Shown here piece after piece: positions 26,925 through 36,514 of a stretch of 64,000 nt of DNA. The DNA is taken from contig OY770025.1 of NCBI GenBank assembly GCA_963669435.1, positions 3,658,001 through 3,722,000 on the forward strand. Reading direction: 5' to 3'. A program made the translations under genes and the position numbers. Under the pieces are notes generated by a model. It was not told the DNA's origin. It made no database searches and saw nothing but the letters and a program-made list of their open reading frames with translations. Positions within the stretch are counted from its first letter, which is position 1; each line of letters starts with the position of its first letter. Origin of the DNA: CALJFL01 sp963669435 (GTDB lineage: Bacteria > Pseudomonadota > Gammaproteobacteria > Pseudomonadales > Halieaceae).

Positions 26925-27119
26925 TTACGGACTGCCAGATACCCGGTCATCTCTGCGCGATTCGAGGCGGTAATCGCAGGTCAGGCAGCGGCGCATACCG
27001 GCGCGCATGCTGTCGTTCTGCTGTTCCAGTTCAGCCACGCGTTTTCGCAGTTGCTTGTTTTCTTGCTGCAAAGCCAGGATAGATCGGGTATTGCCCAGCA
27101 GCTGTGTCAGCGCGCGCAT
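26925..27119 (-). CDS. Small coiled-coil protein with a CxxC motif
   Basis: 64 residues of unknown function. Residues 14-40 form a heptad-like charged coiled coil (SILALQQENKQLRKRV, then AELEQQND), followed by RRCLTCDYR with a CxxC pair. Evidence that it is real: its ATG overlaps the TAA of the 269-aa gene upstream as TAATG, a classic translational-coupling arrangement, and the coding pattern continues to a clean stop. It could be a partner or metal-binding accessory of that gene. It is short enough that conservation must decide. Confidence 0.55.
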   Translation of the reverse strand: MRALTQLLGNTRSILALQQENKQLRKRVAELEQQNDSMRAGMRRCLTCDYRLESRRDDRVSGSP

Positions 27120-27928
27120 TATTTTCCACCCGTAGACCAGCTCATCCGCACCGTACAGGACGTTTCGGGTAGGTGTGGATCGAACTCCATTTTTAACCCA
27201 CCGCCTGCGCCATTGAACAGTGCTTCAAAGGGGCCCTTACAGATATTCAGACAGCCTTCCTCGGGCAGCGCGTTGGGGTTGGGCAGCGATTCCGGCGCCG
27301 CACAGGTGTGCCAGCCGCAGTCGGGTATTTCCATCACCGTGAGACCGTTGGCCGGATCGTATTCTGTAATGGTGGCCGGCCCGGTCAGCCAATGGGCAGG
27401 ATTAAAGGTTTCAAACAAAAATGTGGCCCAGCGACCGGGCGTGGTCGAACCATCTTTATTCACCTTTGCTTTCTTGTTCTGGTTCTTGTCGGACATGGAG
27501 TTCATCATGGCCAGAAAGTCACTGGAGTTTTCATGTGACAGCGCTACCGAGGTGCCGATCACGATGTCCTCGTACTGCTTCTGGCTGAAATGCTTGCGCA
27601 GCTCCAGCAGTGCCCATTCCACCTCGCGTACAAAATTTCCATAGCGCTTTCGCCACTTTTCTCTGGGTGAATTGAACCAGCGAATGTCTTCGCGCCGCGC
27701 CTTGATAGCCTCGTAATCGCGGTCAACCTGCTCGCTGTCACCTGAAAGGCGCAAAATGGGTACGAATGTATGGCTGATAATCGGCATGGCCTTTTTTACC
27801 AGCATGGAGTTTGACATCCACATATCTATCCATGCCTGCGGCCCCCAGTTGTAATAGAACCCTGTTTTCCTGGCCGGGGCGACCCTGCCGCTGCGCTGGT
27901 CGCTGGTAATCAGCGTGTCATCGGTCAT
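27119..27928 (-). CDS. Conserved protein of unknown function, cysteine-rich C-terminus
   Basis: 269 aa, predicted soluble. I do not recognise it with certainty. Seen: N-terminal WGPQAWIDMWMSN, a charged helical middle region (FVREVEWALLELRKHFSQ, around residues 97-114), and a C-terminal PDCGWHTCAAP ... EEGCLNICKGPFEALFNG segment with four cysteines. The last part weakly recalls the L-2-amino-thiazoline-4-carboxylate hydrolase family, which would be speculative. It lies between a TonB receptor and the coiled-coil gene on the same strand, 33 bp after the receptor's frame begins its downstream edge. Confidence 0.6.
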   Translation of the reverse strand: MTDDTLITSDQRSGRVAPARKTGFYYNWGPQAWIDMWMSNSMLVKKAMPIISHTFVPILRLSGDSEQVDRDYEAIKARREDIRWFNSPREKWRKRYGNFVREVEWALLELRKHFSQKQYEDIVIGTSVALSHENSSDFLAMMNSMSDKNQNKKAKVNKDGSTTPGRWATFLFETFNPAHWLTGPATITEYDPANGLTVMEIPDCGWHTCAAPESLPNPNALPEEGCLNICKGPFEALFNGAGGGLKMEFDPHLPETSCTVRMSWSTGGK

Positions 27929-27961
27929 ACCAGTCTCCTGATGTCGGCGTTTGCCTGTTGC

Positions 27962-30372
27962 TCAGTTGAACATCCTAAGCGTAACACCATAAGTTGCTTC
28001 CGGCGCCGCCACGCCGGCAAAGCCACCCAGGGTGGGAATGTCCAGGCCCCAGCTCAGATATTCCTCATCCAGCATGTTGCGTCCCCAGATCGAAACTTCC
28101 CAGTCCCTTGCCTCATTGCTGAGCGACAGCCGCAGGTTGACCAGGTTCACCGAATCATTTTTCAGGTTTTCGTCGAGGTCCTGGTCCAGGTAATGACTAT
28201 CAATGAAGCTGTGTTCCAGCCGTGCCACGCCGAGGAGGTTGTCGCTCAGTGCAAGGTCGTATTGAAGGTAGGAACTCACGGTCCACTCGGGGGCATTGTC
28301 CAGTGGCTCTCCAGCGAGGTCCTGGACACAGGCGCTGGCGGTTCCGGGTGACCCCCCCTGGGCTCCTTCGACTACGTAGTACTGGTAGAACACCTGATCG
28401 ATGGTGCACTGCCCATTGTCAAAGGATTCGTACTCCGCCTTGTTGTAGCCGATGGCTGTGCCGAAAGTGGTGTTCTCTAGCGGGATGAACATCAGCTCGA
28501 TTTCGGTACCGTAACTGCGCAGGTCGCCGGCATTAGTCACGCGGACATTGGCTCCATCGAATGATTGCGACTGGAAGTCCTCATAGTCGACCAGGAAGGC
28601 GGTGGCATTCAACTGCACCCTGCGGTTGAGCCAGGTGCTCTTTATGCCCAGTTCGTAGTTGGTGGCTATCTCCTCGTCGAACTCGCCGTCCTGCCCCTGG
28701 GCCTGCCGGCGTTGGTCGAAGCCTCCGGATTTAAAGCCGCGGCTGATCGAGCCGTAAAACATCACGTCATCGTTATAGAAATATCGCAGATCCAGCGCAG
28801 GAGATACGTCGGAGTCACTTCTTTCGTTGTCGTAGAATATAGTGGGTCCCGCGATAGGGGGCAGGTCAAGCAGGATGTCGGGAATCGTGACCTGGGAGCC
28901 TTCGCGCTCTTTCTTTTCGTAGGTCCACCGCATCCCCAGCGTTGCGGAGAAGGCTTCAGTGATATTCCAGGTCAATTGTCCGAAGGCCGCGTAGCTGGTA
29001 GTGGTGTATAGATTGCTATCGATGTTGATGGAACCACCGGGTAGGAACTGGCCCAGGGTTACATCGCCAAACAGTATGATGTTGTCGACCAGGGCCTCGC
29101 TTTGCTCAAATTCGCCGACGGAATCAAATTCGGAATAGTAGGCATACAGGCCACCCTGGTAGTCAAGGGTTTCGCCGCCGGGCGAAGCGATCCTGAGTTC
29201 CGATGAATACTGGTCCAGGTCCACCGAAGTGCGTGCCAGTACCGCGTCATAGGCGGTAAAGTCGCCATCAAACGCACTGTCGGATTCATAGAATCTCCAG
29301 GCGTTGATAAAGGTAATGGTCGTCTCGTTGGCAAGGTCCTTAACCCATTCCAGGCCGACACCACCCACCTCAACCCTGTTAAAGAGGTCTGCATCGAACC
29401 AGTATTCATCGCCGAACGGATTGGCTGGCGGGGGGCGAAAACCCCTCCGAGTCCTCGAAGGACTTGAAGCGCAGTATCGGGTCACCAGCGGCGTTAAGCC
29501 CAAGTTCCTGCTGTAACTCCGCAGACGGTGAATTGGTGGCAGGGGAGTTCAGCGGCGATAAGCCCATGTAGTCCGTGACCGCGAATGCGCAGCAGGTGGT
29601 ATCTTCCTTGGTATAGTCCAGGGTGAGGATGAATTCGCCGAGCCCGCCCTCATCGGCGTTGCTCTCCAGGTCAAAAAGAAATCGCGCGCGACCTCCGTAT
29701 TTGCCCACGTCGTTGGTGCCTTTGCCGGTATAGCTGTTTTCGTACAGGTAATCACCGTCGGCGCCGAACCCAGACAGGCGCACGCTGTGGCCAGACTCAC
29801 CCAGGGGTAGGTTGACCATGCCTCGCAGCTCCAGTAATTCGTTGCTGTCGTAGTTAAGCTCTGCCATGGATTCGAACTCCAGGCTGGGCCGTTTGCTGAT
29901 TACGCTGATGGCGCCGGCGGCGGTATTCTTGCCATAAAGCGTACCTTGCGGGCCGCGCAGGATTTCCACACGCTCAACATCCACCAGGTCGCCGATACTC
30001 ATGCCGGCGCGTCCCTGGTATATGCCGTCCAGGAATATGCCGACGCTGGGGTCTATTCCAGAGTTGGAGCCAATGGAGCCAATACCCCGGATACGGAATG
30101 ATGTGGTACGGGTATCCGGCCCCGGCGTAATTTTCAAATTGGGTGTGTATTGCTCAAGACCCTTGAGGTCGTTGACACCGCTGTTTTGCAGAAAGTCCGC
30201 CGAGAATGCCGATACCGACATGGCCACATCCTGCAGGCTTTGTTCGCGTCGGGTGGCCGTGACCACGACCTCTTCGAGCACCAGGCTATTGTCGCTCGAC
30301 TGCGCCAATGCCGGGCAGGGCCGGACCGGTTGTCAGTGAGGCGAGCAGCAGTGAGGACAGTCTATTTCTCAT
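27962..30372 (-). pseudogene. TonB-dependent receptor gene broken by two frameshifts
   Basis: An approximately 800-residue receptor split over three frames. Its ATG at 30372 opens a signal peptide (MRNRLSSLLLASLTTG), but this frame is offset by one base from the frame at about 30308 that carries AQSSD, the TonB box LVLEEVVVTATRR and plug motif VEILRGPQGTLYGKN. A second shift occurs near 29428-29445, in a run of C and T (minus strand tttt-cg-cccccc), where EGFSPPAS should continue as PPPANPFGDEYW. The second part, 29445 to 27962, is a normal barrel ending in GVTLRMF. Both breaks are mended by removing one base, so either recent inactivation or local sequence errors explain them. Confidence 0.8.
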
Positions 30373-30503
30373 ATGGATGACCAACGATTTATGATTATGA
30401 GTTACGTACTATTGGCCACTGGTCCCACGGCCCCGCAAGCTGCGGTGAGCCGCGAAAAACTACGGTGGTGACAAGCACACTATCAAAAGCAGAAGTACAT
30501 AAC

Positions 30504-30523
30504 AAACAGTTTTGCTTGTTTTT
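30504..30523. promoter_or_regulatory. Operator-like site, CAGT-TTTG-CTTG
   Basis: AAACAGT-TTTG-CTTGTTTTT aligns with the dyad at 2260-2279 with two mismatches in the right arm and differing spacer. It stands between the divergent TonB receptor and carotenoid-oxygenase genes, 53 bp before the latter. Confidence 0.4.
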
Positions 30524-30575
30524 TTATGTAAAGCTGGTAGCGTGTAATCGCCTCTAATTTGCAAGGAATAACGCT

Positions 30576-32007
30576 ATGGCAGAGCCGATGTCTGCAACGA
30601 ATCCTTTTCTTAATTTCCCCTACGGCCCGATCCAGATGGAATGCGATGCCCGGGATCTCATTATCGAGGGCGAAGTTCCCGCGGAATTGAACGGCTCGCT
30701 GTACCGCAACGGTCCCAACCAGCGCTATAAGCCTGATTGGGACTATCACCTGTTCATGGGTGATGGCATGGTGCACGCGTTTCATATTGCCGACGGGAAA
30801 GTGGACTACGTAAACCGATGGGTGCGAACAGCCAAATGGTTGGCCGAGGATTCAGAAAATAGAAGCCTGATCAACCCGATGAACCCGTTCGAGGGAGACC
30901 CTGCGTATTCTGATTTTGTGCTCACCGATAAGGGACGGAACCGCGAATACCGCGATGCTGTGGCACGGCGGTAAGCTCCTGGCGATGGAAGAGGGGCATC
31001 CGCCCTACGAGTTGGATCCGCATACCCTGGAATCGATAGGTTCCTGGAACTATCGTGGAAAACTACAAACGGCGATGACGGCTCATCCGAAGGTGGATCC
31101 GGTGACCGGCGAAATGATCTTCTTCGCCTATATGGCCACTGGCCCCTTTGAATCGAATGTGATGGTGCACAAAGTGTCACCCCAGGGGCACCTCACGGAA
31201 AGCATTCTTATTCCTACGCCCTACCCGGCGATGGTCCATGATTTTGTCATCACCGAGAACTACATCGTGCTGCCCGTAATGCCTATTTCCGGCAGCCTTG
31301 AACGCGCCATGACTGGCGCACCGCCTTTTGCCTGGGAGCCTGAAAAGGGCGTACACATCGCCGTTCTGCCCCGCAACAGCAGTTCGGCAGAGGATGTTAA
31401 GTGGCTGGAGATGGACACCTGTTTTGCCTTCCATTTCATGAACGGATTCGACCGGGATGGCGTCATTACCATCGACGCCTGCCAGTTTGAGCACGCTCCT
31501 TTGTTCCCCACTGCTGACGGCGAATCTACAGGCAAGTCCCGGCCCGTGCTGAGTCGCTGGACGGCGGATATGAACCAGGATCACCCTCGCATGGAGTTCG
31601 AGATGTTTCCCGGTGACTACGAGTCTGAGTTTCCCCAGTGCGATCCTCGCTACGCCGGAAAGGACTACCGCTATGGTTGGTATACCGCGCCGGATGGAGA
31701 ACTCACCACGGTTCTGAGTGAGAATGAGCTGGTCTATAACGTCATTGGCGGCATCGACCATAAGACCGGCGCCCATGATCGATATTCCTGTGGTAGGGCT
31801 CAGGTGTCCGAGGCGCTGTTCGTGCCGCGCAGTCCTGATGCGCCGGAGGGGGACGGGTTCCTATTATCGGTGGTGGCAGATTTTGATACGCGCCTGAGCA
31901 GCCTGTATATCTTCGATGCCCAGAAGATAGCCGAGGGCCCGTTAGCGAAGGCACGGCTTTCCCACAATGTACCTATAGGCTTCCATGGAACCTGGCGCCC
32001 TGGTTGA
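30576..32007 (+). pseudogene. Carotenoid/lignostilbene oxygenase family gene with a frameshift
   Basis: Fe(II) enzyme that oxidatively cleaves a C=C bond in carotenoids or stilbenes, as a seven-bladed propeller; intact length would be about 475 aa. The first frame (30576-30974) has LNGSLYRNGPNQRY and FMGDGMVHAFHI. It leaves the family sequence after FVLTDKG near 30935, and the family motif TANTAMLWHGGKLLAMEEG resumes in another frame from about 30940. The local GGACGGA fits a +1 or 4-nt duplication. Iron-binding histidines are visible in WHGG, TAHPK, MVHDF and C-terminal IGFHGTWRPG. ATG at 30576 follows AAGGAA. Confidence 0.82.
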
Positions 32008-32027
32008 TAGGCCGCTCCGCGGGTAGG

Positions 32028-32055
32028 GTAAGTCCTCCGATCTGTTTGGACTTAC
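32028..32055. terminator. Inverted repeat between convergent genes
   Basis: GTAAGTCC (32028-32035) and GGACTTAC (32048-32055) form a perfect 8-bp stem with a 12-nt loop, 21 bp after the carotenoid-oxygenase stop. No T-run follows, so function as a terminator is plausible but unproven. The rest of 32056-32184 is AT-rich near 32160 with no gene. Confidence 0.4.
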
Positions 32056-32184
32056 GACCGTGGGTTATAGGGTCAGGTTCATTCCAGGCCGCTTACGCTG
32101 AAGACTCTCCGGGGCGTCTCTGCCTCGGTGACGCGGCCTATATATCACGTTAATAATTACGCATAAATAATTGATATATATAAA

Positions 32185-34023
32185 CTAATTGTTTTTGTCT
32201 GATTGGCCTGGGTAGTCCAGACCGTAGCCATAGGGATACAACGGCGCGTAGTCTGCATCCCCCGTGTTAATGGGGATCTGCGCTGCGTTTTGCGGCCAGG
32301 AGAAACCCAGTCTGCCGGTAAAGTTGTGCTCGCCATACAAGACGTCGGCGATGCCCTGACCCTCAGATCCGGGCAGCCAGGCGGCGACAAATGCATCGGA
32401 TTGGGCGATCTGGTCGGCGACCAGTAATGGCCTACCGGAAACCAGCACCGTAATCAGTGGCTTACCTGAATCGCGATAGCGCTCGATTAACGCAACCTGA
32501 TCTTGGTTCAGAACCAGTTCTTCAGCCGCCCGGTCACCAAAGCTCTCTGCATAGGGCGTTTCTCCAACCACAACAATAATGGCGTCTGCCCGCGCCACGC
32601 TGTCCGGATCCAGGGGTGACAGTACCTGCTCACTGCCTACCAGTTCACGTATGCCTTCGACAATACTGGTCGCACCCTCTACGGCGCGTTCTGGATTGTC
32701 GAACAGGTCGTGATGTGCCCCCTGCCATTTCTTGGTCCAGCCGCCGCACTGGTAGGGAATATTGTCGGCGTGGGAACCCGCCACCAGCACCTTACTGGAT
32801 TTATCGAGGGGGAGGGCGCCGCGTTCATTTTTCAACAACACCAGGGACTCCCTGACCGCTTGCCGTGCCAGGTCCCGGTGTTGTGGTGAACCCACGGTAT
32901 CGGCCTGGCTGGTTGCACTGTAGGGATTGTCGAACAATCCCAGCTTCAATTTCATTTTTAGAATGCGCGTTACTGCATCGTCAATTCTCGCCATCGACAC
33001 CTGTCCGTCTTCAACGAGTTGAACAATCTCGGGCATGCTGGTGCGCCAGGATTCCGCGAACATGAACATGTCGATGCCGGCATCCAGACCCTGCTTCAAG
33101 GTCAGCTCGCCAATCTTGATGCCTTCCCAGTCGGTGATGACCACGCCATCAAAGCCGAGTTCGTCTTTCAACAGGCCGTTTAACAGCGCGCGGGACCCGT
33201 GGACTTTTTCGCCGTTTACCGAGCTAAAGGATGCCATGACGGCCACCACATCGCGCTCGATAGCATCAATAAATCCTGGCATATGGCGGTTGCGCAACTC
33301 TTCCATGGAGATGATCGCATTGCCACGATCGACCCCTCCCTCGGTAGCCCCGTCGGCCACAAAGTGTTTCGCGGTCGCACCCACCGTGTCATCAGCACGT
33401 AAATCATTGCCCTGGTAGCCCATTACCATGGGTGCGGCGAACATGCGCTGTAGCTCAGTGGTCTCGCCGAAGGACTCATATGTCCTGCCCCAGCGTATGT
33501 CCCTGGCTACGGCAATGGTTGGCGAAAAGGTCCAGCGTACCCCGGTAGCAGACAGCTCCCGCGCCGTGACCTGCGCAAGGCGCTGCACCAGGGTCGGATT
33601 ACGTGTGGCCCCCAGGCCAATGTTGTGCGGCAGAATGACGGCATTGCCATCAAAATAGCTGTGCCCGTGTACGGCATCGATGGCGAATACCATCGGGATG
33701 CTGGAACTGCTGGCCAGGGCGCCGCGCTGGTAAGCGTCTGCCAGCTCGCGCCAGGCAGCCGTGGTACCCAGTTTGCCCTCCGGTATCAGGCTGATAAGAG
33801 AGCCGATATTGTGCTCGCGCACATCGTCTGGCGTGGCCACGGCGATGTCCGTCTGCACCATTTGCCCGACTTTTTCTTCCAGGCTCATGGATTCCACCAG
33901 CCTGGCGATGTCAGCGTCGGATTGAACGGTGACTGCGCCATGCGAGTCGGTTGTTGCGGGGAAGGGGTCGCCCGCGCAGCCCGTTAGCAGGGCCAGGAAG
34001 AGAAGGGTGAGCGTGCCCCTCAG
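32185..34023 (-). CDS. GH3 beta-glucosidase, probable lipoprotein with non-canonical start
   Basis: Exo-acting glycoside hydrolase family 3 enzyme. Seen: LEEKVGQM, IDAVHGHS, FSPTIAVARDIRWGRTYESF, KHFVADG, and the nucleophile aspartate in GVVITDWEG; the C-terminal domain carries VGETPYAESFGDR. The first standard start (GTG 33897) leaves no export signal, but the frame stays open and encodes RGTLTLLFLALLTGCAG upstream, a lipoprotein signal with Cys16. Only CTG (34023, overlapping the GH16 stop) or ATC (34029, AGGAG 7 nt before) can open it; CTG would give 612 aa. Last gene of the GH16-GH3 pair; likely trims beta-glucan at the cell surface or periplasm. Confidence 0.85.
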   Translation of the reverse strand: MRGTLTLLFLALLTGCAGDPFPATTDSHGAVTVQSDADIARLVESMSLEEKVGQMVQTDIAVATPDDVREHNIGSLISLIPEGKLGTTAAWRELADAYQRGALASSSSIPMVFAIDAVHGHSYFDGNAVILPHNIGLGATRNPTLVQRLAQVTARELSATGVRWTFSPTIAVARDIRWGRTYESFGETTELQRMFAAPMVMGYQGNDLRADDTVGATAKHFVADGATEGGVDRGNAIISMEELRNRHMPGFIDAIERDVVAVMASFSSVNGEKVHGSRALLNGLLKDELGFDGVVITDWEGIKIGELTLKQGLDAGIDMFMFAESWRTSMPEIVQLVEDGQVSMARIDDAVTRILKMKLKLGLFDNPYSATSQADTVGSPQHRDLARQAVRESLVLLKNERGALPLDKSSKVLVAGSHADNIPYQCGGWTKKWQGAHHDLFDNPERAVEGATSIVEGIRELVGSEQVLSPLDPDSVARADAIIVVVGETPYAESFGDRAAEELVLNQDQVALIERYRDSGKPLITVLVSGRPLLVADQIAQSDAFVAAWLPGSEGQGIADVLYGEHNFTGRLGFSWPQNAAQIPINTGDADYAPLYPYGYGLDYPGQSDKNN

Positions 34024-35477
34024 TTTGATGTTACGACTCCTGCGGCGTTTGCCTCGGGTTTGAATACCCGTACGTAGTCAACCTCCATACGCACCGGAAA
34101 AATACTGTTGTCGATCGGGCCCCCGGCGCGCCCCCAGGCACCGCCAATCGCCAGGTTCATGACAATGTTATACGGGTGGTCGTAAGGCCAGGAGGCCCAG
34201 CCGGTGCCGTCGTTGACGTAGGTGAAATAGGGGCTGCCGTCGACGTAGACGTGGATGACTTCCGGCGCCCACTCGATAGAGTACACGTGAAAGCGGGTGC
34301 TACCGTCCGGCACGTGCACCGCGCCCTTGCGCTGCTCATGATTACGCCAGTAATAGGCGCTGTTGTGTACGGTGGCGTGCACGATTTCGGGCTCGTAACC
34401 AACATTTTCCATGATGTCGATTTCCCCGGAATTGGGCCAGGCGTCACAGACATCGTCCTGGCCCTGCCAATCGTCACCGGCAGAACACTTGGTGGCGTAG
34501 CGAAAGGGGTCGCTGGGTAGCATCCACAGCGCCGACCAGGTGCCCTGGCCGGTAGGTAGCTTGGCACGAATATCGATGCGGCCATACAGAACATCTCCCT
34601 TGCCCTGGGAGTGTATGCGGCCCGAGGAATACTCCGCATCGTCGATGTCCCCACGGTGGGCCTCCAGGACCAGGTTGCCACCTTCCACCCTGACGTTTTC
34701 CGGCCTGGCGGTATAGGCCTGGTTTTCGGTATTCACCTTGCCTGCGGGCCATTGCTGGATGGTCCACCTGTCGGGATCGGGAGCGCCCTGGTAGTTGAAC
34801 TCGTCGGCCCAGTGTAGTTGCCACCCTCTGGGATCGACACTCTGCCGGCGTACAATGATGCCGCTTATCACGGGCTTGCCGGTGCCGGCGCGTAATTCAA
34901 TGTTCAGCTCGCCATCGGTGACCAGAACATCGGTGACAGTTCTGTCCAGCGCGGAAATGTGTTTGCCATCCCTGACCCGGCGGACATCCAGGTTGGATAC
35001 CAGAACTTCGCCTTCAACCAGGACGTCAAAAACGCGCTCGCCACTAGCGATATCCTCTGGCTCCATGAATTGTAACGTGACCGCGTAGCGACCATTGTCT
35101 ACGGCTTGGCTCACGGCCAGCTCGCCTTCCCGGTAACTCTGGTAAATCACCGGGTCCTGGCTGCCGCGAATGGTGTCGACCGCAGCGACTTTCGTTTCGC
35201 TATCAAGATCATCCGCCCGGTACTTAATACCGGCCATATCGGTGTGTTCTGAACCGCCGATATTAACGGCCCAGATCGGCTCCCCGACGCTATACAATGG
35301 TGCCGCCTGCGCCTGCGCTGTTGGCGCTGGTGAGGAGGCAGGCAATGCAGCTTCGCCCATATCGACACTGTCTGTGCCACTGTCTGGGGTCGGATCTTCG
35401 TTTGTGCAACCCGCCAGGGTGGCGAGCCATAGTGTCGTGAATACAAAGCCAATGTGTCGTCGATCGATCATAAGCAT
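34020..35477 (-). CDS. GH16 beta-glucanase with malectin-like domain, lipoprotein
   Basis: Endo-acting laminarinase-type glycoside hydrolase, 485 aa. Seen: lipoprotein signal with LAGC (Cys24), a low-complexity Ala/Pro linker, a malectin-like carbohydrate-binding region (about 65-210, WAVNIGGSEH ... YRADD), and the GH16 domain (about 220-470) with catalytic GEIDIMENVG (Glu352, Asp354, Glu357). Substrate by family: beta-1,3- or mixed-linkage glucan. It would cut polymer outside the cell, with the GH3 partner immediately downstream and overlapping its stop. ATG at 35477 is the first start; an ATG at 35469 is also possible. Confidence 0.92.
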   Translation of the reverse strand: MLMIDRRHIGFVFTTLWLATLAGCTNEDPTPDSGTDSVDMGEAALPASSPAPTAQAQAAPLYSVGEPIWAVNIGGSEHTDMAGIKYRADDLDSETKVAAVDTIRGSQDPVIYQSYREGELAVSQAVDNGRYAVTLQFMEPEDIASGERVFDVLVEGEVLVSNLDVRRVRDGKHISALDRTVTDVLVTDGELNIELRAGTGKPVISGIIVRRQSVDPRGWQLHWADEFNYQGAPDPDRWTIQQWPAGKVNTENQAYTARPENVRVEGGNLVLEAHRGDIDDAEYSSGRIHSQGKGDVLYGRIDIRAKLPTGQGTWSALWMLPSDPFRYATKCSAGDDWQGQDDVCDAWPNSGEIDIMENVGYEPEIVHATVHNSAYYWRNHEQRKGAVHVPDGSTRFHVYSIEWAPEVIHVYVDGSPYFTYVNDGTGWASWPYDHPYNIVMNLAIGGAWGRAGGPIDNSIFPVRMEVDYVRVFKPEANAAGVVTSN

Positions 35478-35614
35478 TATCCGTGGACTCGCTGTCTCAG
35501 AGGCTGTGCCGGGCGACTGTGAGTCGGTACGATCCTGTTCCGTTTTGTGATTGGATTTATCTGCGCAACTTACTCTAGGACATTTGCTATGAGCAGCAAC
35601 CTCAATGCGTCAAA

Positions 35615-35659
35615 AGGGACTGCAGCTGCGACCAGTCAGCCGCTGCGGCTGCTGTCCCT
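35615..35659 (-). terminator. Rho-independent terminator after the LytTR regulator
   Basis: Arms AGGGACTGCAGCTGC (35615-35629) and GCGGCTGCTGTCCCT (35645-35659) pair at 13 of 15 positions, with TTTT following on the minus strand. It lies 22 bp downstream of the response regulator stop. Confidence 0.7.
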
Positions 35660-35680
35660 GTTATCGACGTAGGCTGCGGC

Positions 35681-36514
35681 CTAGTGCTCTGATAGAAACA
35701 ACTTAATGGCCTCACGGTAATTTCGACTCACCTTGAGTTGCTCGTTGCAGTCCAGGTCGAGAATGTATTCACCCTTGTGCAGCGGCGTTGCTTTCACAAT
35801 CCTGTCCAGGTTTACCACCGTGGAGCGATGTATGCGCTTGAATTTTTCCGCGTCGAGTTTCTCCATCAGGCCTTTGAGTGTGCTGCGCATAATCAAAGTC
35901 TCGCCTTTGACATGGATGCACATATAGTCGCCCGCCGCGTCCACCCAATCGATGTCGTCAGCGTTTACTAGTACAGTGCTGTCATTGTCCTTGATGGCGA
36001 TTTTACGGTCCGCGGCCAGTGCTTCCTCATTGCCGCTCTCCTGGCTGCTGGCTTTCTCGCGACCGGAAACCTTGCGTGCAATTTCGTCGATGGCACCCAC
36101 CAGCGGCGTCTTGTGTTCGCCTGCCATGATATCGTTCTGATGTCTCTCCAGTGCTCTGGCGATGGCGCGTTGCAGGCGTTTGCCATCCAGCGGCTTGAGA
36201 ATATAGTCCACTGCGTGCAGATCGAAAGCATCGATAGCATAGCGCTGAAAGGCGGTGCAGAAAATGACCATCGGCATGGTGTCGGCCTGCAGTTCCTTCA
36301 CCACGTCGAACCCCGTGATGCCGGGCATTTGGATATCGAGAATCAGCAAATCAGGTGAAAACTCGCGGGTGGATTCAATGGCCTCTCGGCCATTACGGCA
36401 CTCTGCGACAATCTCCACTTCGGGAATATCCACCAGCCTGGCGCGCAACAGCCTGCGCGCCAGTGGTTCATCGTCGGCAATGATCGTCCGCAACTTGATG
36501 ACGGCGTCGCTCAA
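35681..36514 (-). CDS. LytTR-family response regulator
   Basis: 277-aa transcription regulator. Seen: receiver domain with Asp14-Asp15 and phospho-acceptor Asp60 in LLILDIQMPG, conserved TAFQRYAIDAFDLHAVDYILKP, and a C-terminal LytTR DNA-binding domain from about residue 170 (DWVDAAGDYMCIHVKGE, FKRIHRSTVVNL). The TTG start at 36514 overlaps the kinase stop as TTGA, which fixes it as the partner of the kinase. Targets are not known; location beside GH3/GH16 and a TonB receptor suggests it senses beta-glucan fragments or related stress. Confidence 0.9.
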   Translation of the reverse strand: MSDAVIKLRTIIADDEPLARRLLRARLVDIPEVEIVAECRNGREAIESTREFSPDLLILDIQMPGITGFDVVKELQADTMPMVIFCTAFQRYAIDAFDLHAVDYILKPLDGKRLQRAIARALERHQNDIMAGEHKTPLVGAIDEIARKVSGREKASSQESGNEEALAADRKIAIKDNDSTVLVNADDIDWVDAAGDYMCIHVKGETLIMRSTLKGLMEKLDAEKFKRIHRSTVVNLDRIVKATPLHKGEYILDLDCNEQLKVSRNYREAIKLFLSEH

